This document shows positions 50,603 to 59,531 of a stretch of DNA of 64,000 nt, piece by piece (the stretch's first letter is position 1; each line of letters opens with the position of its first letter). The notes beneath the pieces are model-generated. The model worked only from the letters and a program-made list of their open reading frames with translations. It searched no databases and was not told the origin of the DNA. The position numbers and the translations under genes were made by a program. Origin of the DNA: Streptomyces lacrimifluminis. Its GTDB lineage: Bacteria > Actinomycetota > Actinomycetes > Streptomycetales > Streptomycetaceae. The stretch covers positions 62,001 through 126,000 of the forward strand of contig NZ_BMMU01000011.1 in NCBI RefSeq assembly GCF_014646095.1. The letters run 5' to 3'.

Positions 50603-52093
50603 TCACGCGTCGGCCCCGGCCGACCCGGTGGCTTCGGTGGGTCCGTTCGCCTCGGCGGCCTTGCGGGCCACCTGGCCGCGGACGCCGTACCAGCCCGCGA
50701 CCAGTGCCCCGGCGATCAGCGGCAGACACAGCACGGTGGTGCGGCCGGCGCCGCCGTCGGCGTACATCAGGACGAGGACGGAGGCGAGGAAGGCCAGCGT
50801 CACGAGTTCGGTCCACGGGGAGCCGGGGAGGCGGTAGCTCGGCCTGTCCAGCTCGCCGTTCTCGGACTTCCGCCAGAACACCAGGTGGCAGATCATGATC
50901 ATGCCCCAGGTGGCGAGGATGCCGATCGCGGCGAAGTTCAGCACGATCTCGAAGGCGTCGGCGGGGACGACGAAGTTCAGGCCGACACCGAGTACGCAGA
51001 ATCCGCTGGTGAGCAGGATGCCGCCGTACGGGACCTGGCTGCGGCTCATGTTGCCGGTGAACTTCGGCGCGGAGCCGGACATCGCCATCGAGCGCAGGAT
51101 GCGGCCGGTGGAGTACAGGCCCGAGTTGAGGGACGACATGGCCGCCGTGAGGACGACCAGGTTCATCACGCCGCCGGCCGCCGGGATGCCGATGTTGGAG
51201 AGGACGGTCACGAAGGGGCTCTCGCCCGACGTGTACTTGTTCCACGGCAGCAGCATCGAGAGGAGGACGACCGAGCCGACGTAGAAGAGGCCGACGCGCC
51301 ACATGATCGAGTTGATCGCCTTCGGCATGATCTTCTCGGGGTTCTCGGTCTCGCCCGCCGCGACACCGACGAGTTCGACGGAGGCGTAGGCGAAGACGAC
51401 GCCCTGGATGATCAGCAGCATGGGCAGCAGGCCGTTGGGGAATACGCCGCCGTTGTCGGTGATCAGGGACGGGCCGGGGGTGGTGCCGGCGACCTCGTGC
51501 TGGGTGACCAGCAGGAAGATGCCGATCAGCATGAAGACGACGAGGGCGCTGACCTTGATGATGGCGAACCAGAACTCCAGTTCGCCGAACATCCGCACCG
51601 ATATCAGGTTCACGGTGAGGACGACCGCCAGGGCGATCAGCGCGAGCACCCACTGCGGGATGTCGGAGAACAGACCCCAGTAGTGGGTGTAGAGGGCCAC
51701 CGCGGTGATGTCGGCGATGCCGGTGGTCGCCCAGTTCAGGAAGTACATCCAGCCCGCGGTGTACGCGCCCTTCTCGCCCAGGAACTCACGTGCGTACGAC
51801 ACGAACGCGCCGGACGAGGGCCGGTACAGGACGAGTTCGCCCAGCGCCCGGACGACGAGGAAGGCGAAGACGCCGCAGACGGCGTAGGCGATGAAGAGGG
51901 ACGGGCCGGCCTCGGCCAGCCGACCGCCGGCGCCGAGGAACAGGCCGGTGCCGATGGCGCCGCCGATGGCGATCATGTTGACGTGCCGGGCCTTCAGCGA
52001 CTTGCTGTAGCCCGCGTCACCGGCGTCGACGTGCACGGCCTTCTTCCGCGTCGTTCCGTTCGCCGTGCCGTCCTGGAGGGATTGCTCGCTCAC
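50603..52093 (-). CDS. Amino acid permease (APC family), probably asparagine/aspartate
   Basis: 496 residues with 12 membrane helices. MIAIGGAIGTGLFLGAGGRL is the APC family's TM1 signature, and GELVLYRPSSGAFVSYAREF and FAYASVELVGVAAGE are conserved in the AnsP/GabP/RocE subfamily. Its ATG overlaps the stop of the GntR gene by 4 bp and the asparaginase follows. The order GntR-permease-asparaginase supports asparagine as substrate, but sequence alone does not prove it. Confidence 0.9.
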   Translation of the reverse strand: MSEQSLQDGTANGTTRKKAVHVDAGDAGYSKSLKARHVNMIAIGGAIGTGLFLGAGGRLAEAGPSLFIAYAVCGVFAFLVVRALGELVLYRPSSGAFVSYAREFLGEKGAYTAGWMYFLNWATTGIADITAVALYTHYWGLFSDIPQWVLALIALAVVLTVNLISVRMFGELEFWFAIIKVSALVVFMLIGIFLLVTQHEVAGTTPGPSLITDNGGVFPNGLLPMLLIIQGVVFAYASVELVGVAAGETENPEKIMPKAINSIMWRVGLFYVGSVVLLSMLLPWNKYTSGESPFVTVLSNIGIPAAGGVMNLVVLTAAMSSLNSGLYSTGRILRSMAMSGSAPKFTGNMSRSQVPYGGILLTSGFCVLGVGLNFVVPADAFEIVLNFAAIGILATWGMIMICHLVFWRKSENGELDRPSYRLPGSPWTELVTLAFLASVLVLMYADGGAGRTTVLCLPLIAGALVAGWYGVRGQVARKAAEANGPTEATGSAGADA

Positions 52094-52833
52094 GCCTCGG
52101 GTCCGCCTTCCGGGGAGGTCTCGTGGGGGGTGTCCGTGTGCGCGGCGCGCACGATGTCGGTGAGGGTCGTGGAGACCCGGTCGAGATGGTGGGACATGGC
52201 CGCCACCGCGTCGTCCTCGCTGCGGTCGATCAGTGCCTCGACGATCGCCCGGTGCTCACGGTTGGACTGCTCACGCCGGCCGCCCAGCTCGTTCAGGAAG
52301 GCCGACTGACGGGCCAGCGCGTCCCGGATCTCCTCGATCACCCGGCGGAACACCGGGTTCTGGGCGGCCTGCGCCACGGCCAGATGGAAGAGGGTGTCCA
52401 TGGCGACCCACGCGGTGGTGTCGGTCTCGTGCTCCATACGGTCCAGCAGGTGCGCGAGGTGGTCGAGATCCTCGGGGGTCCGTCGTACGGCCGCGTAGCC
52501 GGCGACCGGGATCTCGACGTGCCGGCGGACTTCGAGGAGGTCGCTGGCCGCGTAGTCGCCGAAGGTGGGGTCCTCGACGGTGCTGGACACGACGAAGGTG
52601 CCCTTGCCGGTCCGGGAGACGGTCAGGCCCATGGTCTGCAGGGCCCGCAGGGCCTCCCGCAGCACGGGCCGGCTCACCTCCAGGCGTCGGCACAGCTCGG
52701 CCTCGGAGGGGAGCTTGTCCCCCACGGCGTAATCTCCGCGCTCGATGGCGCTGCGCAGATGACCGAGGACCGCTTCCATCGCGCTGACGCGCCGCGGTAC
52801 CGAGCCACCTGTCTGGCTGTCTGACAGGTTCAC
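52090..52833 (-). CDS. GntR-family (FCD) transcriptional regulator
   Basis: 247 residues. A winged helix at about 20-85 (GDKLPSEAELCRRLEVSRPV, LREALRALQTMGL) precedes an FCD ligand domain (about 100-225) with the metal/ligand residues of the FadR/LldR group. GTG 52833 is the only upstream start with AGGA near it; ATG 52779 is an internal alternative. It is coupled to the permease by a 4-bp overlap, so it should control its own operon, with asparagine, aspartate or glutamate as likely effector. Confidence 0.9.
   Translation of the reverse strand: MNLSDSQTGGSVPRRVSAMEAVLGHLRSAIERGDYAVGDKLPSEAELCRRLEVSRPVLREALRALQTMGLTVSRTGKGTFVVSSTVEDPTFGDYAASDLLEVRRHVEIPVAGYAAVRRTPEDLDHLAHLLDRMEHETDTTAWVAMDTLFHLAVAQAAQNPVFRRVIEEIRDALARQSAFLNELGGRREQSNREHRAIVEALIDRSEDDAVAAMSHHLDRVSTTLTDIVRAAHTDTPHETSPEGGPEA
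52807..52829. promoter_or_regulatory. Candidate GntR operator at the gene start
   Basis: ACCTGTC-N9-GACAGGT, containing a second palindrome CTGTC-T-GACAG. It lies within the first codons of the GntR gene, where an autoregulator could block early transcription. Confidence 0.45.
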
Positions 52834-52920
52834 GGGGGTGATCCTGCGGGTGAAGGGACGGGACTGTCAAGGGTGTGCGGCCGGTCCGCCCTCGGACCGG
52901 CCCCGGCATCCCGCCCCGCC

Positions 52921-53754
52921 TCAGTTCAGTACACCGGCGCCCAGCAGCCCGAAGAGCAGTACGCCGACGACGATCCGGTAGATCACGAAGGCGTTGAAGG
53001 AGTGCTTGGCGACGAACTTCAGCAGCCAGGCGATGGACCCGTAGGCGACGACGAAGGAGACCACCGTGCCGACGGCCAGCGGCGCGGCGCCCACACCCGC
53101 GCCCAGGGCGTCCTTCAGCTCGTACAGCCCGGCGCCGGTCAGGGCGGGGATGCCGAGGAAGAAGGAGAGACGGGTGGCGGCGACCCGGTCGAGGTCGAGC
53201 ATCAGCGCCATGGACATGGTGGCACCGGAGCGGGAGAAGCCGGGGAACAGGAGGGCGAGGATCTGTGAACTGCCCACCATCATCGCGTCCTTGAAGGTGG
53301 TCTCGCCCTCACCACGCCTGTGCCGGCCCATCTGGTCCGCCGCCCACATCACCCCGCTCCCGACGATCAGCGAGGCGGCGACCACCCAGAGCGAGGCGAG
53401 GGGGCCCTCGATCAGCGGCTTGGCGGCAAGGCCCACGACGACGATCGGGACCGTGGCGCAGATGACCCACCAGGCGAACCTGTAGTCGTGGTGGTGACGC
53501 TCGTCGCGGTTCCTCAGGCCCCTCCCCCAGGCCGAGACGATCCGGACGATGTCCTTGAAGAAGTACACGAACACCGCGGCGATCGCGCCGACCTGGATGA
53601 CGGCCGAGAACCCGACCACGGCGTTGTCGTCGACGGGGATGTTCATCAGCCCCTCGGTGATCTTCAGATGTCCGGTCGAGGACACCGGCAGGAACTCGGT
53701 CACACCCTCGACGGCTCCGAGGACGACGGCCTGACCGACGGAGATGGCGCTCAT
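52921..53754 (-). CDS. uppP: Undecaprenyl-diphosphatase UppP/BacA
   Basis: 277 residues, the standard length, with about eight helices. The two signature loops are present: EGVTEFLPVSSTGHL (16-30) and LFPGFSRSGATMSMAL (about 168-183). It dephosphorylates undecaprenyl pyrophosphate at the membrane to recycle the peptidoglycan carrier lipid and gives bacitracin tolerance when abundant. It appears monocistronic. Confidence 0.95.
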   Translation of the reverse strand: MSAISVGQAVVLGAVEGVTEFLPVSSTGHLKITEGLMNIPVDDNAVVGFSAVIQVGAIAAVFVYFFKDIVRIVSAWGRGLRNRDERHHHDYRFAWWVICATVPIVVVGLAAKPLIEGPLASLWVVAASLIVGSGVMWAADQMGRHRRGEGETTFKDAMMVGSSQILALLFPGFSRSGATMSMALMLDLDRVAATRLSFFLGIPALTGAGLYELKDALGAGVGAAPLAVGTVVSFVVAYGSIAWLLKFVAKHSFNAFVIYRIVVGVLLFGLLGAGVLN

Positions 53755-53836
53755 GGAATCCAGTTCTGCTGGGGAGGGACGGGCTGACGGCCGGGTCAGT
53801 CCTACTACACGCCGGTAAGGCCCCGACGCCCTCCGC

Positions 53837-54193
53837 CTACAGCACGCCGCCCAGCCAGACGCCCGCGAAAGCCGCCCCGAGACCGGCGACCACGCTCGCC
53901 ATGACGTTGACGGCGGCGAGCAGGCCGGCCCCGTCCTCGGCCAGCCGCAGCGTCTCGTAGGAGAAGGTCGAGTACGTGGTCAGCGCGCCGCACAGGCCCG
54001 TACCCAGGAGCAGTTGGAGATTCGGCCCCGGCGCGGCGCCGGTGAGCAGGCCGAGGATCAGGCACCCGGTGACGTTGACGGCGAAGGTGCCCCAGGGGAA
54101 GGCCGTGTCGTGCCGGGACCGGACCATCCTGTCGGTGAGATAGCGGAGGGGTGCGCCGACCATTCCGCCCGCGATCACGAGCAGCCAGTTCAC
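53837..54193 (-). CDS. crcB: Fluoride channel CrcB/Fluc, subunit 1
   Basis: 118 residues with four helices. WGTFAVNVTGCLILGLL carries the conserved Asn/Gly, and GALTTYSTFSYE carries the pore Phe/Thr/Ser. Fluc channels expel fluoride as antiparallel dimers. Its GTG overlaps the preceding 41-codon ORF by 4 bp. With the second crcB upstream it likely forms a heterodimer or two homodimers. Confidence 0.92.
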   Translation of the reverse strand: MNWLLVIAGGMVGAPLRYLTDRMVRSRHDTAFPWGTFAVNVTGCLILGLLTGAAPGPNLQLLLGTGLCGALTTYSTFSYETLRLAEDGAGLLAAVNVMASVVAGLGAAFAGVWLGGVL

Positions 54194-54315
54194 AACGACT
54201 CCTTACCCTTCCTGTCCGCTTCGCCCGGTTTCACATCGGTCCCGTCGGCGGGCCGGACGACCTCGCGGTCGACGATGACGGTCACGCACGGGACGCTGCC
54301 GGTCCGCCCTGTCAT
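54190..54315 (-). CDS. 41-residue ORF between two crcB genes, possible DUF190 remnant
   Basis: It starts with ATG overlapping the stop of the upstream crcB by 4 bp and ends overlapping the start of the downstream crcB by 4 bp (GTGA). The sequence begins MTGRTGSVPCVTVIVDREVV and is polar thereafter. In several Streptomyces, a DUF190 gene sits in this position; here MTGRTG could be its N-terminus and VTVIVDREVV its last strand, with the middle deleted in frame. It may be kept for ribosome hand-over. A functional peptide is possible but unproven. Confidence 0.5.
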   Translation of the reverse strand: MTGRTGSVPCVTVIVDREVVRPADGTDVKPGEADRKGKESL

Positions 54316-54770
54316 CGTCGGCTCCGCTTCAGGACCCGGCGGGTCGCGGTCGCCGCGAGTGTCACGGCCGCGAGGGCCGCGAAGAGGGTCGCGGCGAGGT
54401 AGGCGAGCCCGATGCCGGGACGGTCGTGGTCGACCAGCTTCTGGATGTCGACGGCGTACGTCGAGAAGGTGGTGAAGCCGCCGAGCACTCCGGTGCCGAA
54501 GAACGGGCGTACGAGACGGTGGGCGGTCCGGATCTCCGTGACGGCCACCATGAACACGCCGATCACGGCACAGCCGACGACGTTGACCCAGAAGGTGGTC
54601 CAGGGGAAACCGCCGGTCTGCGCGGGCCAAACAAGCGAGGCCGCGTACCGGGCGCAGGCGCCGATCGCGCCGCCGATCGCGACCACCGCGACGAACGGGG
54701 CCTGACCACGCAGAACGGAGGGGCGAGGCCGGGCGGCGACGGTCCCGGTGGGGATGTCGGGGGCTGTCAT
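54312..54770 (-). CDS. crcB: Fluoride channel CrcB/Fluc, subunit 2
   Basis: 152 residues: a variable N-terminus of about 30 residues and four helices. WTTFWVNVVGCAVIGVFM and LGGFTTFSTYAVDIQ are the Fluc signatures. GGAGA precedes ATG 54770; a longer open frame upstream has Arg/Pro-rich shadow composition. No fluoride riboswitch could be recognised before it. First gene of the crcB-ORF-crcB unit. Confidence 0.92.
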   Translation of the reverse strand: MTAPDIPTGTVAARPRPSVLRGQAPFVAVVAIGGAIGACARYAASLVWPAQTGGFPWTTFWVNVVGCAVIGVFMVAVTEIRTAHRLVRPFFGTGVLGGFTTFSTYAVDIQKLVDHDRPGIGLAYLAATLFAALAAVTLAATATRRVLKRSRR

Positions 54771-55215
54771 GGACGTACGTCTCCTACTCGCCGGCGCCCG
54801 GGCATGCGGGCGCGCCTGTGTGCGCAAGTAGGGACCGTTGGCGGCGGTGCTGCCGCGGTTCGGGTACGGCGGGCCCCACCGCCGCGCCGCGATCGGGGAT
54901 CGCGGCCGGTCAACAGGGTAACGCCGGGGGCGTGAGGGCTGCACCCGGGTCGGTCGGCGCCCACGGTCGAGATCGCGTTCGCGGCCGTACGACAGCTGCT
55001 GCGCCGAGTGAGCGGGGCCTATGAACTGCGGTGCGACGAAGTGCCCCTGAAGGGGCGCGGGGCGGTGTCCGTATGCGGCTCCGCCGCGCGGGCGCGACCA
55101 GCCGCCACCGGCCCGCAGGCAACTCCACGCACCAAGTCGCGCGGCATCCCCGGCATCCCAGCCCCGCGGCGGCTTACCGCGCGCAAAAGACTGCCGCCCA
55201 GCCGTCGGCAGACAG
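54771..55215. other. 445-bp intergenic region with a repeat
   Basis: No gene was supported. It contains the crcB promoter region and copy 3 of the dispersed repeat (55041-55120). Confidence 0.6.
55041..55120 (-). repeat. Dispersed intergenic repeat, copy 3
   Basis: About 80 bp in the same orientation as copy 2: CCCCTGAAGGGGCGCGGGG, then TGCGGCTCCGCCGCGCGG and CCGCCACCGGCCCGC. The first part forms a small hairpin. Confidence 0.8.
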
Positions 55216-55503
55216 CTACCAGCCCTTCTCGAACATGCGGGCCACCTCGGCGATCCGCACCTCGTCGGGGCGGTAGAAGGTTCGCCAGCGGATCTTCTTC
55301 GTCCGGACCGCGCCGATGCCCGCGAGCAGGCCCAGGTGGGTGGTGGCGACGGCCAGGGGGACGCCGAGTTTCGCGGCGACGGCCGCCGCCGTGACGCCGT
55401 CCTCGACGGGATCGCCGTGCCGTTGGGGCGGGAAGTGCGCGGCCGGGTCCCTCAGCCACTCCAGGATCTCCAGGCGTTGGCCGCCTACCGGTCTCTTCAG
55501 CAT
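55216..55503 (-). CDS. ArsR-type winged-helix regulator
   Basis: 95 residues with a single winged helix: QRLEILEWLRDPAAHFPPQR, then DGVTAAAVAAKLGVPLAVAT as the recognition part and IRWRTFYRPDEVRI as the wing. No metal-binding cysteines are present. Such short ArsR proteins often sense non-metal signals. It has no obvious partner operon: crcB lies to one side and the galactanase to the other. A GCAAG-CC-CTTGC palindrome (55629-55640) lies about 126 bp upstream. Confidence 0.85.
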   Translation of the reverse strand: MLKRPVGGQRLEILEWLRDPAAHFPPQRHGDPVEDGVTAAAVAAKLGVPLAVATTHLGLLAGIGAVRTKKIRWRTFYRPDEVRIAEVARMFEKGW

Positions 55504-55701
55504 CGCGCCTCCTCGTCCCGGTCACCGCGTGCCGTGCCTCCCAATGTCCCGCAGTCGGGGCCGCCGCGTCCGGGGCTTCACACCTCTTGGCCGAGGTCGA
55601 ACCTTCCCCGAGATGCACATACGTTCGAGCAAGCCCTTGCATCCCAACGCGCAGAGGCCCGGCCACCCCCCTCAGGCAGCCGGGCCCCCGTCCCTGTCGG
55701 C

Positions 55702-57273
55702 TCAGCGGTGGCTGAACCACGTCATCGCGGGGAGCGCCTTGTCGTCGTAGCCGAACAGGGCCTGGTTCTCCCAGCCGTTGCCGGAGGACGGGGCCGTGGG
55801 GTCCCAGCCGTTGCCGGTGACCGCGGTCCAGGTCGCCTCCCAGTAGAAGACGCCGAGCCCACGGCCGTTCGGAACGGCCTCCACGATGTTCAGGATGTCC
55901 CGGAACCAGGCCGACTGCCCGGCCGTGGACGCCGCGTACCCGGAGACGAGCTCACCAGTCGTGTCGATGATGTTCTCGTGCGAGTCCTTGCTGTCGAGAC
56001 GGAAGGGGTAGGCCGTCTCGGCGACGAACACCGGCTTGCCGTAGCGCGCTGCCGCGTCGTCCAGGGTGGTCTGGAAGTCGTGGAGCGAACCGTGCCAGTA
56101 GCCGTAGTAGGACAGGCCGATGGCGTCGAACTTCACTCCGTTGGAGACCGCGCTGTCGAACCACCAGCGGGTGCCCGACAGATCGCCGCCCTTGGCCAGG
56201 TGCAGTGCGACGGTCGTGCCTGAGCTGACCGCCTTGACCGCGTTGTAGCCGGAGTTGAGCAGCCCGGCGAGCTGCGACCAGTTGTCGGTCGAGCCCTCGG
56301 ACCACAGCATGCCGCCGTTGATCTCGTTGCCGACCTGGACCATGTCGGCGGTGGTGCCCTGGGACTTGAGGGCGTTCAGGACGTCGTACGTGTGGTTGTA
56401 GACGTCCGTCTTCAGCTGGCTGTAGGAGTGGCCGGCCCAGGCGGAGGGCTTGGACTGGGCGCCCGGATCGGCCCACGTGTCCGAGTAGTGGAAGTCGACC
56501 AGGAGCTTCATGCCCTGCGCCTTGACGCGCTTGGCGAGGGCGAGGACGCGCGCCTTGTTGTTGTAGCCGTCGGCCGGGTTGACCCAGACCTTGACGCGCG
56601 CGTAGTTCATGCCGGAGTTCTTCAGGACGGTGAGCGCGTCGCTCGTCGTCCCCGAAGCGGTCTTGTATACACCGCCCTTGGCCTCGCTCTTGGGGAGGGA
56701 GGAGATGTCGGCGCCCTTGACGGACACCCCGCCCGTGCCTGAGGCGAAGGTCAGGTCGTCGACGTTGATCCAGTTGCCCGCGTTGGCATCGGAGTTGACG
56801 CTGATCGTGCACTGGTTGTTCGTCACGGCGATCGGCACGACGATCCGGATCCACCCGCTGGCGGAGACGGGCAGGTCGGTGCGCTGCTCGGAGCTGCCGC
56901 AGTTCTTCAGCGCCAGGTAGGCCGACTTCTGGCCGCCGCCCGAGCGCACCCACGCGGTGAGCCTGTAGTTGCCGTTGGTCAGCCCGGACAGGTACTGGTA
57001 GGTCTCCACCTTGTAGGCGGAGGCGGAGTAGTGGGACAGGCGGTAACTGCCGCTGCGGCCACCGGACTCCACGTACGAGGCACCCGTGTCGCCGTACTCC
57101 GACCAGCTGTTGGGAACAGCCGCGCCCGAACCGTCGGCCTCGAAGCCGCCGTTGGTGAGCGTGCTGGCGGCCTGCGCGGAGGTCGCGGGAAGGGTGGTGA
57201 GGGCGAGGCCTGCGGCGAGCGGGAGCAGCAGGGCCCTGAGGGTGCGCCTGGGTGTGCGTCTGGGATGGAACAT
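55702..57273 (-). CDS. Secreted GH53 arabinogalactan endo-beta-1,4-galactanase
   Basis: 523 residues. Signal peptide about 1-35 (basic Arg-rich start, cleavage after AQA). Residues 36-175 form a beta-sandwich carbohydrate-binding-like module (TLTNGGFEADGSGAAVPNSW, then a jelly-roll). Residues 180-520 are the GH53 barrel: GADISSLP, VDFHYSDTWADPGAQ, QVGNEINGGMLW (acid/base Glu) and FVAETAYPF (nucleophile Glu). It cuts beta-1,4-galactan side chains outside the cell. The galactosidase gene upstream processes the products, though a terminator-like hairpin separates them. Confidence 0.93.
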   Translation of the reverse strand: MFHPRRTPRRTLRALLLPLAAGLALTTLPATSAQAASTLTNGGFEADGSGAAVPNSWSEYGDTGASYVESGGRSGSYRLSHYSASAYKVETYQYLSGLTNGNYRLTAWVRSGGGQKSAYLALKNCGSSEQRTDLPVSASGWIRIVVPIAVTNNQCTISVNSDANAGNWINVDDLTFASGTGGVSVKGADISSLPKSEAKGGVYKTASGTTSDALTVLKNSGMNYARVKVWVNPADGYNNKARVLALAKRVKAQGMKLLVDFHYSDTWADPGAQSKPSAWAGHSYSQLKTDVYNHTYDVLNALKSQGTTADMVQVGNEINGGMLWSEGSTDNWSQLAGLLNSGYNAVKAVSSGTTVALHLAKGGDLSGTRWWFDSAVSNGVKFDAIGLSYYGYWHGSLHDFQTTLDDAAARYGKPVFVAETAYPFRLDSKDSHENIIDTTGELVSGYAASTAGQSAWFRDILNIVEAVPNGRGLGVFYWEATWTAVTGNGWDPTAPSSGNGWENQALFGYDDKALPAMTWFSHR

Positions 57274-57336
57274 CGTCGTCCGTCGTCCCTTCGACGTGAT
57301 GGGTTGGGGATGTCCCTCCTGAGGGGCGGGAGGGAA

Positions 57337-57378
57337 CCCCTCCGCCCGCGGCTCTCGTGGCACGCACGGGCGGAGGGG
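57337..57378 (-). terminator. Hairpin between the galactosidase and galactanase genes
   Basis: 12-bp perfect stem (CCCCTCCGCCCG / CGGGCGGAGGGG) with an 18-nt loop just after the galactosidase stop on the minus strand. It may end or attenuate the transcript. Confidence 0.65.
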
Positions 57379-57401
57379 AACTTGCGGCTCAGCCGTCGGG
57401 T

Positions 57402-59423
57402 TCAGCCGTCGAGCCGTACGACCCGGACGGCTCCGGCGGGCACCGCGAGGCGGCCCGCGGCCCGTTCGCCGGTCAGCAGCTCGGTGCCGGGGGCCTCCAG
57501 GGTCACCTTGGCGTCCGACGCGGTGTGGTTGACGGCGAACAGATAGGTGCCCGACTCGCCGGTGCGGCGCACGAGTTCGACGTCGTGCGGGAGGTCGGCG
57601 CGGGGCGCGACGTCGGCGTCCTCGGTGGCCCAGCCGAGCAGGGCGTCCAGGCCGTGCGCGTCGAGGCGGGTCGACACGTACCAGGCGGTGCCCTCGCCGA
57701 GGCGGTGGCGGGTGACGGCCGGGTGGCCGGCGGCGAGTCCGTCGGCGTACGTCCAGACCGTGTCGGCGCCGCGCGGGACGACGAACTCGGTCCACACGTC
57801 GCCGGTCAGCTCGGAGCCGTCGGGGCCGGTGATGCGGACGGTGTCGCCCTGGAGCAGCGGCGAGAACTCCTCGACGGTCAGGCCGAGTACGTCGCGCAGG
57901 GCACCCGGGTAGGGGCCCTCGTGCACGGCGTCGTGCTCGTCGACGATGCCGGAGAAGTACGAGACGACGAGGGTGCCGCCGTTCTCGACGTACTCCCTGA
58001 GGTTGCTCCCGGCGGCCTCCGTCATCAGATAGAGGGCCGGGACGACGACAAGTGGATAGGCCGACAAGTCGGCTTCCGGGTGGGCGAAGTCGACCGTGAG
58101 GTGGCGGTCGTACAGGGCCTCGTAGAAGGCGTCGGCGCGCTCGCGCGGGTCGTGGTCCTCGCTGGGGCGCCACTGGAGGTTCTGCGCCCACCAGGAGTGC
58201 CAGTCCCACAGGACGGCGACGTCGGCGACGGTTCGGGTGGAGCGGACGGAGGCCAACGAGTCGAGACAGGCGCCGAGTTCGACGACCTCGCGCCAGACAC
58301 GGGTCTCCGTGCCGCCGTGCGGGAGCATCGCCGAGTGGAACTTCTCGGCGCCGCGCCGGGACTGGCGCCACTGGAAGAACATCGCGCCCTCGGAGCCCCG
58401 CGCCACATGGGCGAGGGAGTTGCGGGCCATCTGGCCCGGTGCCTTCGCGGGATTGCGGGCCTGCCAGTTGACGCCCGAGGTGGAGTGCTCCAGCAGGATC
58501 CAGGGGGCGCCGCCGCCGACGGAGCGGGTGAGGTCGGCGGCCATCGCCAGGTTGACGTGGGTGCGGCGGCCGTCGGTGATCAGGTAGTGGTCGTTGGTGA
58601 CGATGTCGACCTCGCGGCCCCAGGCCCAGTAGTCGACGGAGTCGCACTGGCTGAGCGCGGTCATGAAGTTGGTGGTGACCGGGATGCCGGGCGAGAGGCG
58701 GTGCAGGATGTCCCGCTCCATACAGAAGTTCTCGCGCATGGTGGCGTCGGCGAACCGCTTGTAGTCGAGGGCCTGGCCCGGGTTGCCGACCGTGGGTGCG
58801 GCGCGCGGCGGGTTGATCTGCTCGAAGGTGGCGTACCGCTGGCCCCAGAAGGCCGTCCCCCAGGCCTCGTTGACACCGTCGACCGTCTCGTACGCCGACT
58901 CCAGCCAGCGGCGGAAGTGGGCCGCGCAGGAGTCGCAGTAGCAGGCCGAGACCGGGACGCCGTACTCGTTGTGCACGTGCCACATCGCGAGCGCCGGGTG
59001 GGCACCGTAGCGCTCGGCGAGCTTCGTGGTGATGCCGGCGGCGGCGGCGCGGTAGTCGGTGTTGCTGTGACAGATCGCGGCGCGGGAGCCGAACTCGTAA
59101 CGCACGCCCTCGGGGGTGACTGGCAGAGCGTCCGGGTGCTCGCGGTAGAACCAGGCCGGCGGGGCCACCGTGGGCGTACCGAGGTCGGCGCGGATGCCGT
59201 TCTCGTGCAGGAGGTCCAGGAGCCGGTCGAGCCAGCCGAAGTCGTACGCCCCGGGGGTGGTCTCCAGCAGTGCCCACGAGAAGATTCCGACGCTGACCAT
59301 CGTGACGCCGGCCTCGCGCATCAACCGGACGTCCTCCGGCCAGACGCTTTCCGGCCACTGCTCGGGGTTGTAGTCCCCGCCGAAGGCAAGCCCTGTGAGG
59401 CCCGTGGGGGTGGTCTCCGGCAT
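57402..59423 (-). CDS. GH42 beta-galactosidase
   Basis: 673 residues, typical for GH42, without a signal peptide. GGDYNPEQWPE starts the barrel; WHVHNEYGVPVSACYCDSCA has the acid/base Glu and zinc-cluster cysteines; LLEHSTSGVNWQ carries the nucleophile Glu; a trimerisation domain and a C-terminal beta domain follow. GGGAG precedes ATG 59423, preferred over starts 36 codons upstream in the promoter. It should hydrolyse galacto-oligosaccharides brought in by the importer encoded divergently. Confidence 0.93.
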   Translation of the reverse strand: MPETTPTGLTGLAFGGDYNPEQWPESVWPEDVRLMREAGVTMVSVGIFSWALLETTPGAYDFGWLDRLLDLLHENGIRADLGTPTVAPPAWFYREHPDALPVTPEGVRYEFGSRAAICHSNTDYRAAAAGITTKLAERYGAHPALAMWHVHNEYGVPVSACYCDSCAAHFRRWLESAYETVDGVNEAWGTAFWGQRYATFEQINPPRAAPTVGNPGQALDYKRFADATMRENFCMERDILHRLSPGIPVTTNFMTALSQCDSVDYWAWGREVDIVTNDHYLITDGRRTHVNLAMAADLTRSVGGGAPWILLEHSTSGVNWQARNPAKAPGQMARNSLAHVARGSEGAMFFQWRQSRRGAEKFHSAMLPHGGTETRVWREVVELGACLDSLASVRSTRTVADVAVLWDWHSWWAQNLQWRPSEDHDPRERADAFYEALYDRHLTVDFAHPEADLSAYPLVVVPALYLMTEAAGSNLREYVENGGTLVVSYFSGIVDEHDAVHEGPYPGALRDVLGLTVEEFSPLLQGDTVRITGPDGSELTGDVWTEFVVPRGADTVWTYADGLAAGHPAVTRHRLGEGTAWYVSTRLDAHGLDALLGWATEDADVAPRADLPHDVELVRRTGESGTYLFAVNHTASDAKVTLEAPGTELLTGERAAGRLAVPAGAVRVVRLDG

Positions 59424-59501
59424 GGAATGTCTCCCGGTTGGTGGGTCACTGTGGAACATGTCTTGGGAACGTGCACACACCGCTTTCGCGGTGCGGGCCC
59501 T

Positions 59502-59531
59502 AGATAACCGCACGGCAACAACCATTGACAA
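59502..59531 (-). promoter_or_regulatory. Promoter of the galactosidase gene
   Basis: On the minus strand TTGTCA (59531-59526), an 18-bp spacer and TTATCT (59507-59502). Its -35 shares bases with the -35 of the opposite promoter. Confidence 0.5.

Noticed and set aside
54771..54900. Fluoride riboswitch before crcB
   Set aside because: I looked for the conserved crcB-motif pseudoknot segments and found none. Control of these genes is not evident from sequence.
57274..59358. Single 1218-codon minus-strand frame joining the galactanase to a long N-terminal part
   Set aside because: The upstream 695 codons are an out-of-frame shadow of the GH42 gene. The galactanase proper begins with a signal peptide at ATG 57273.
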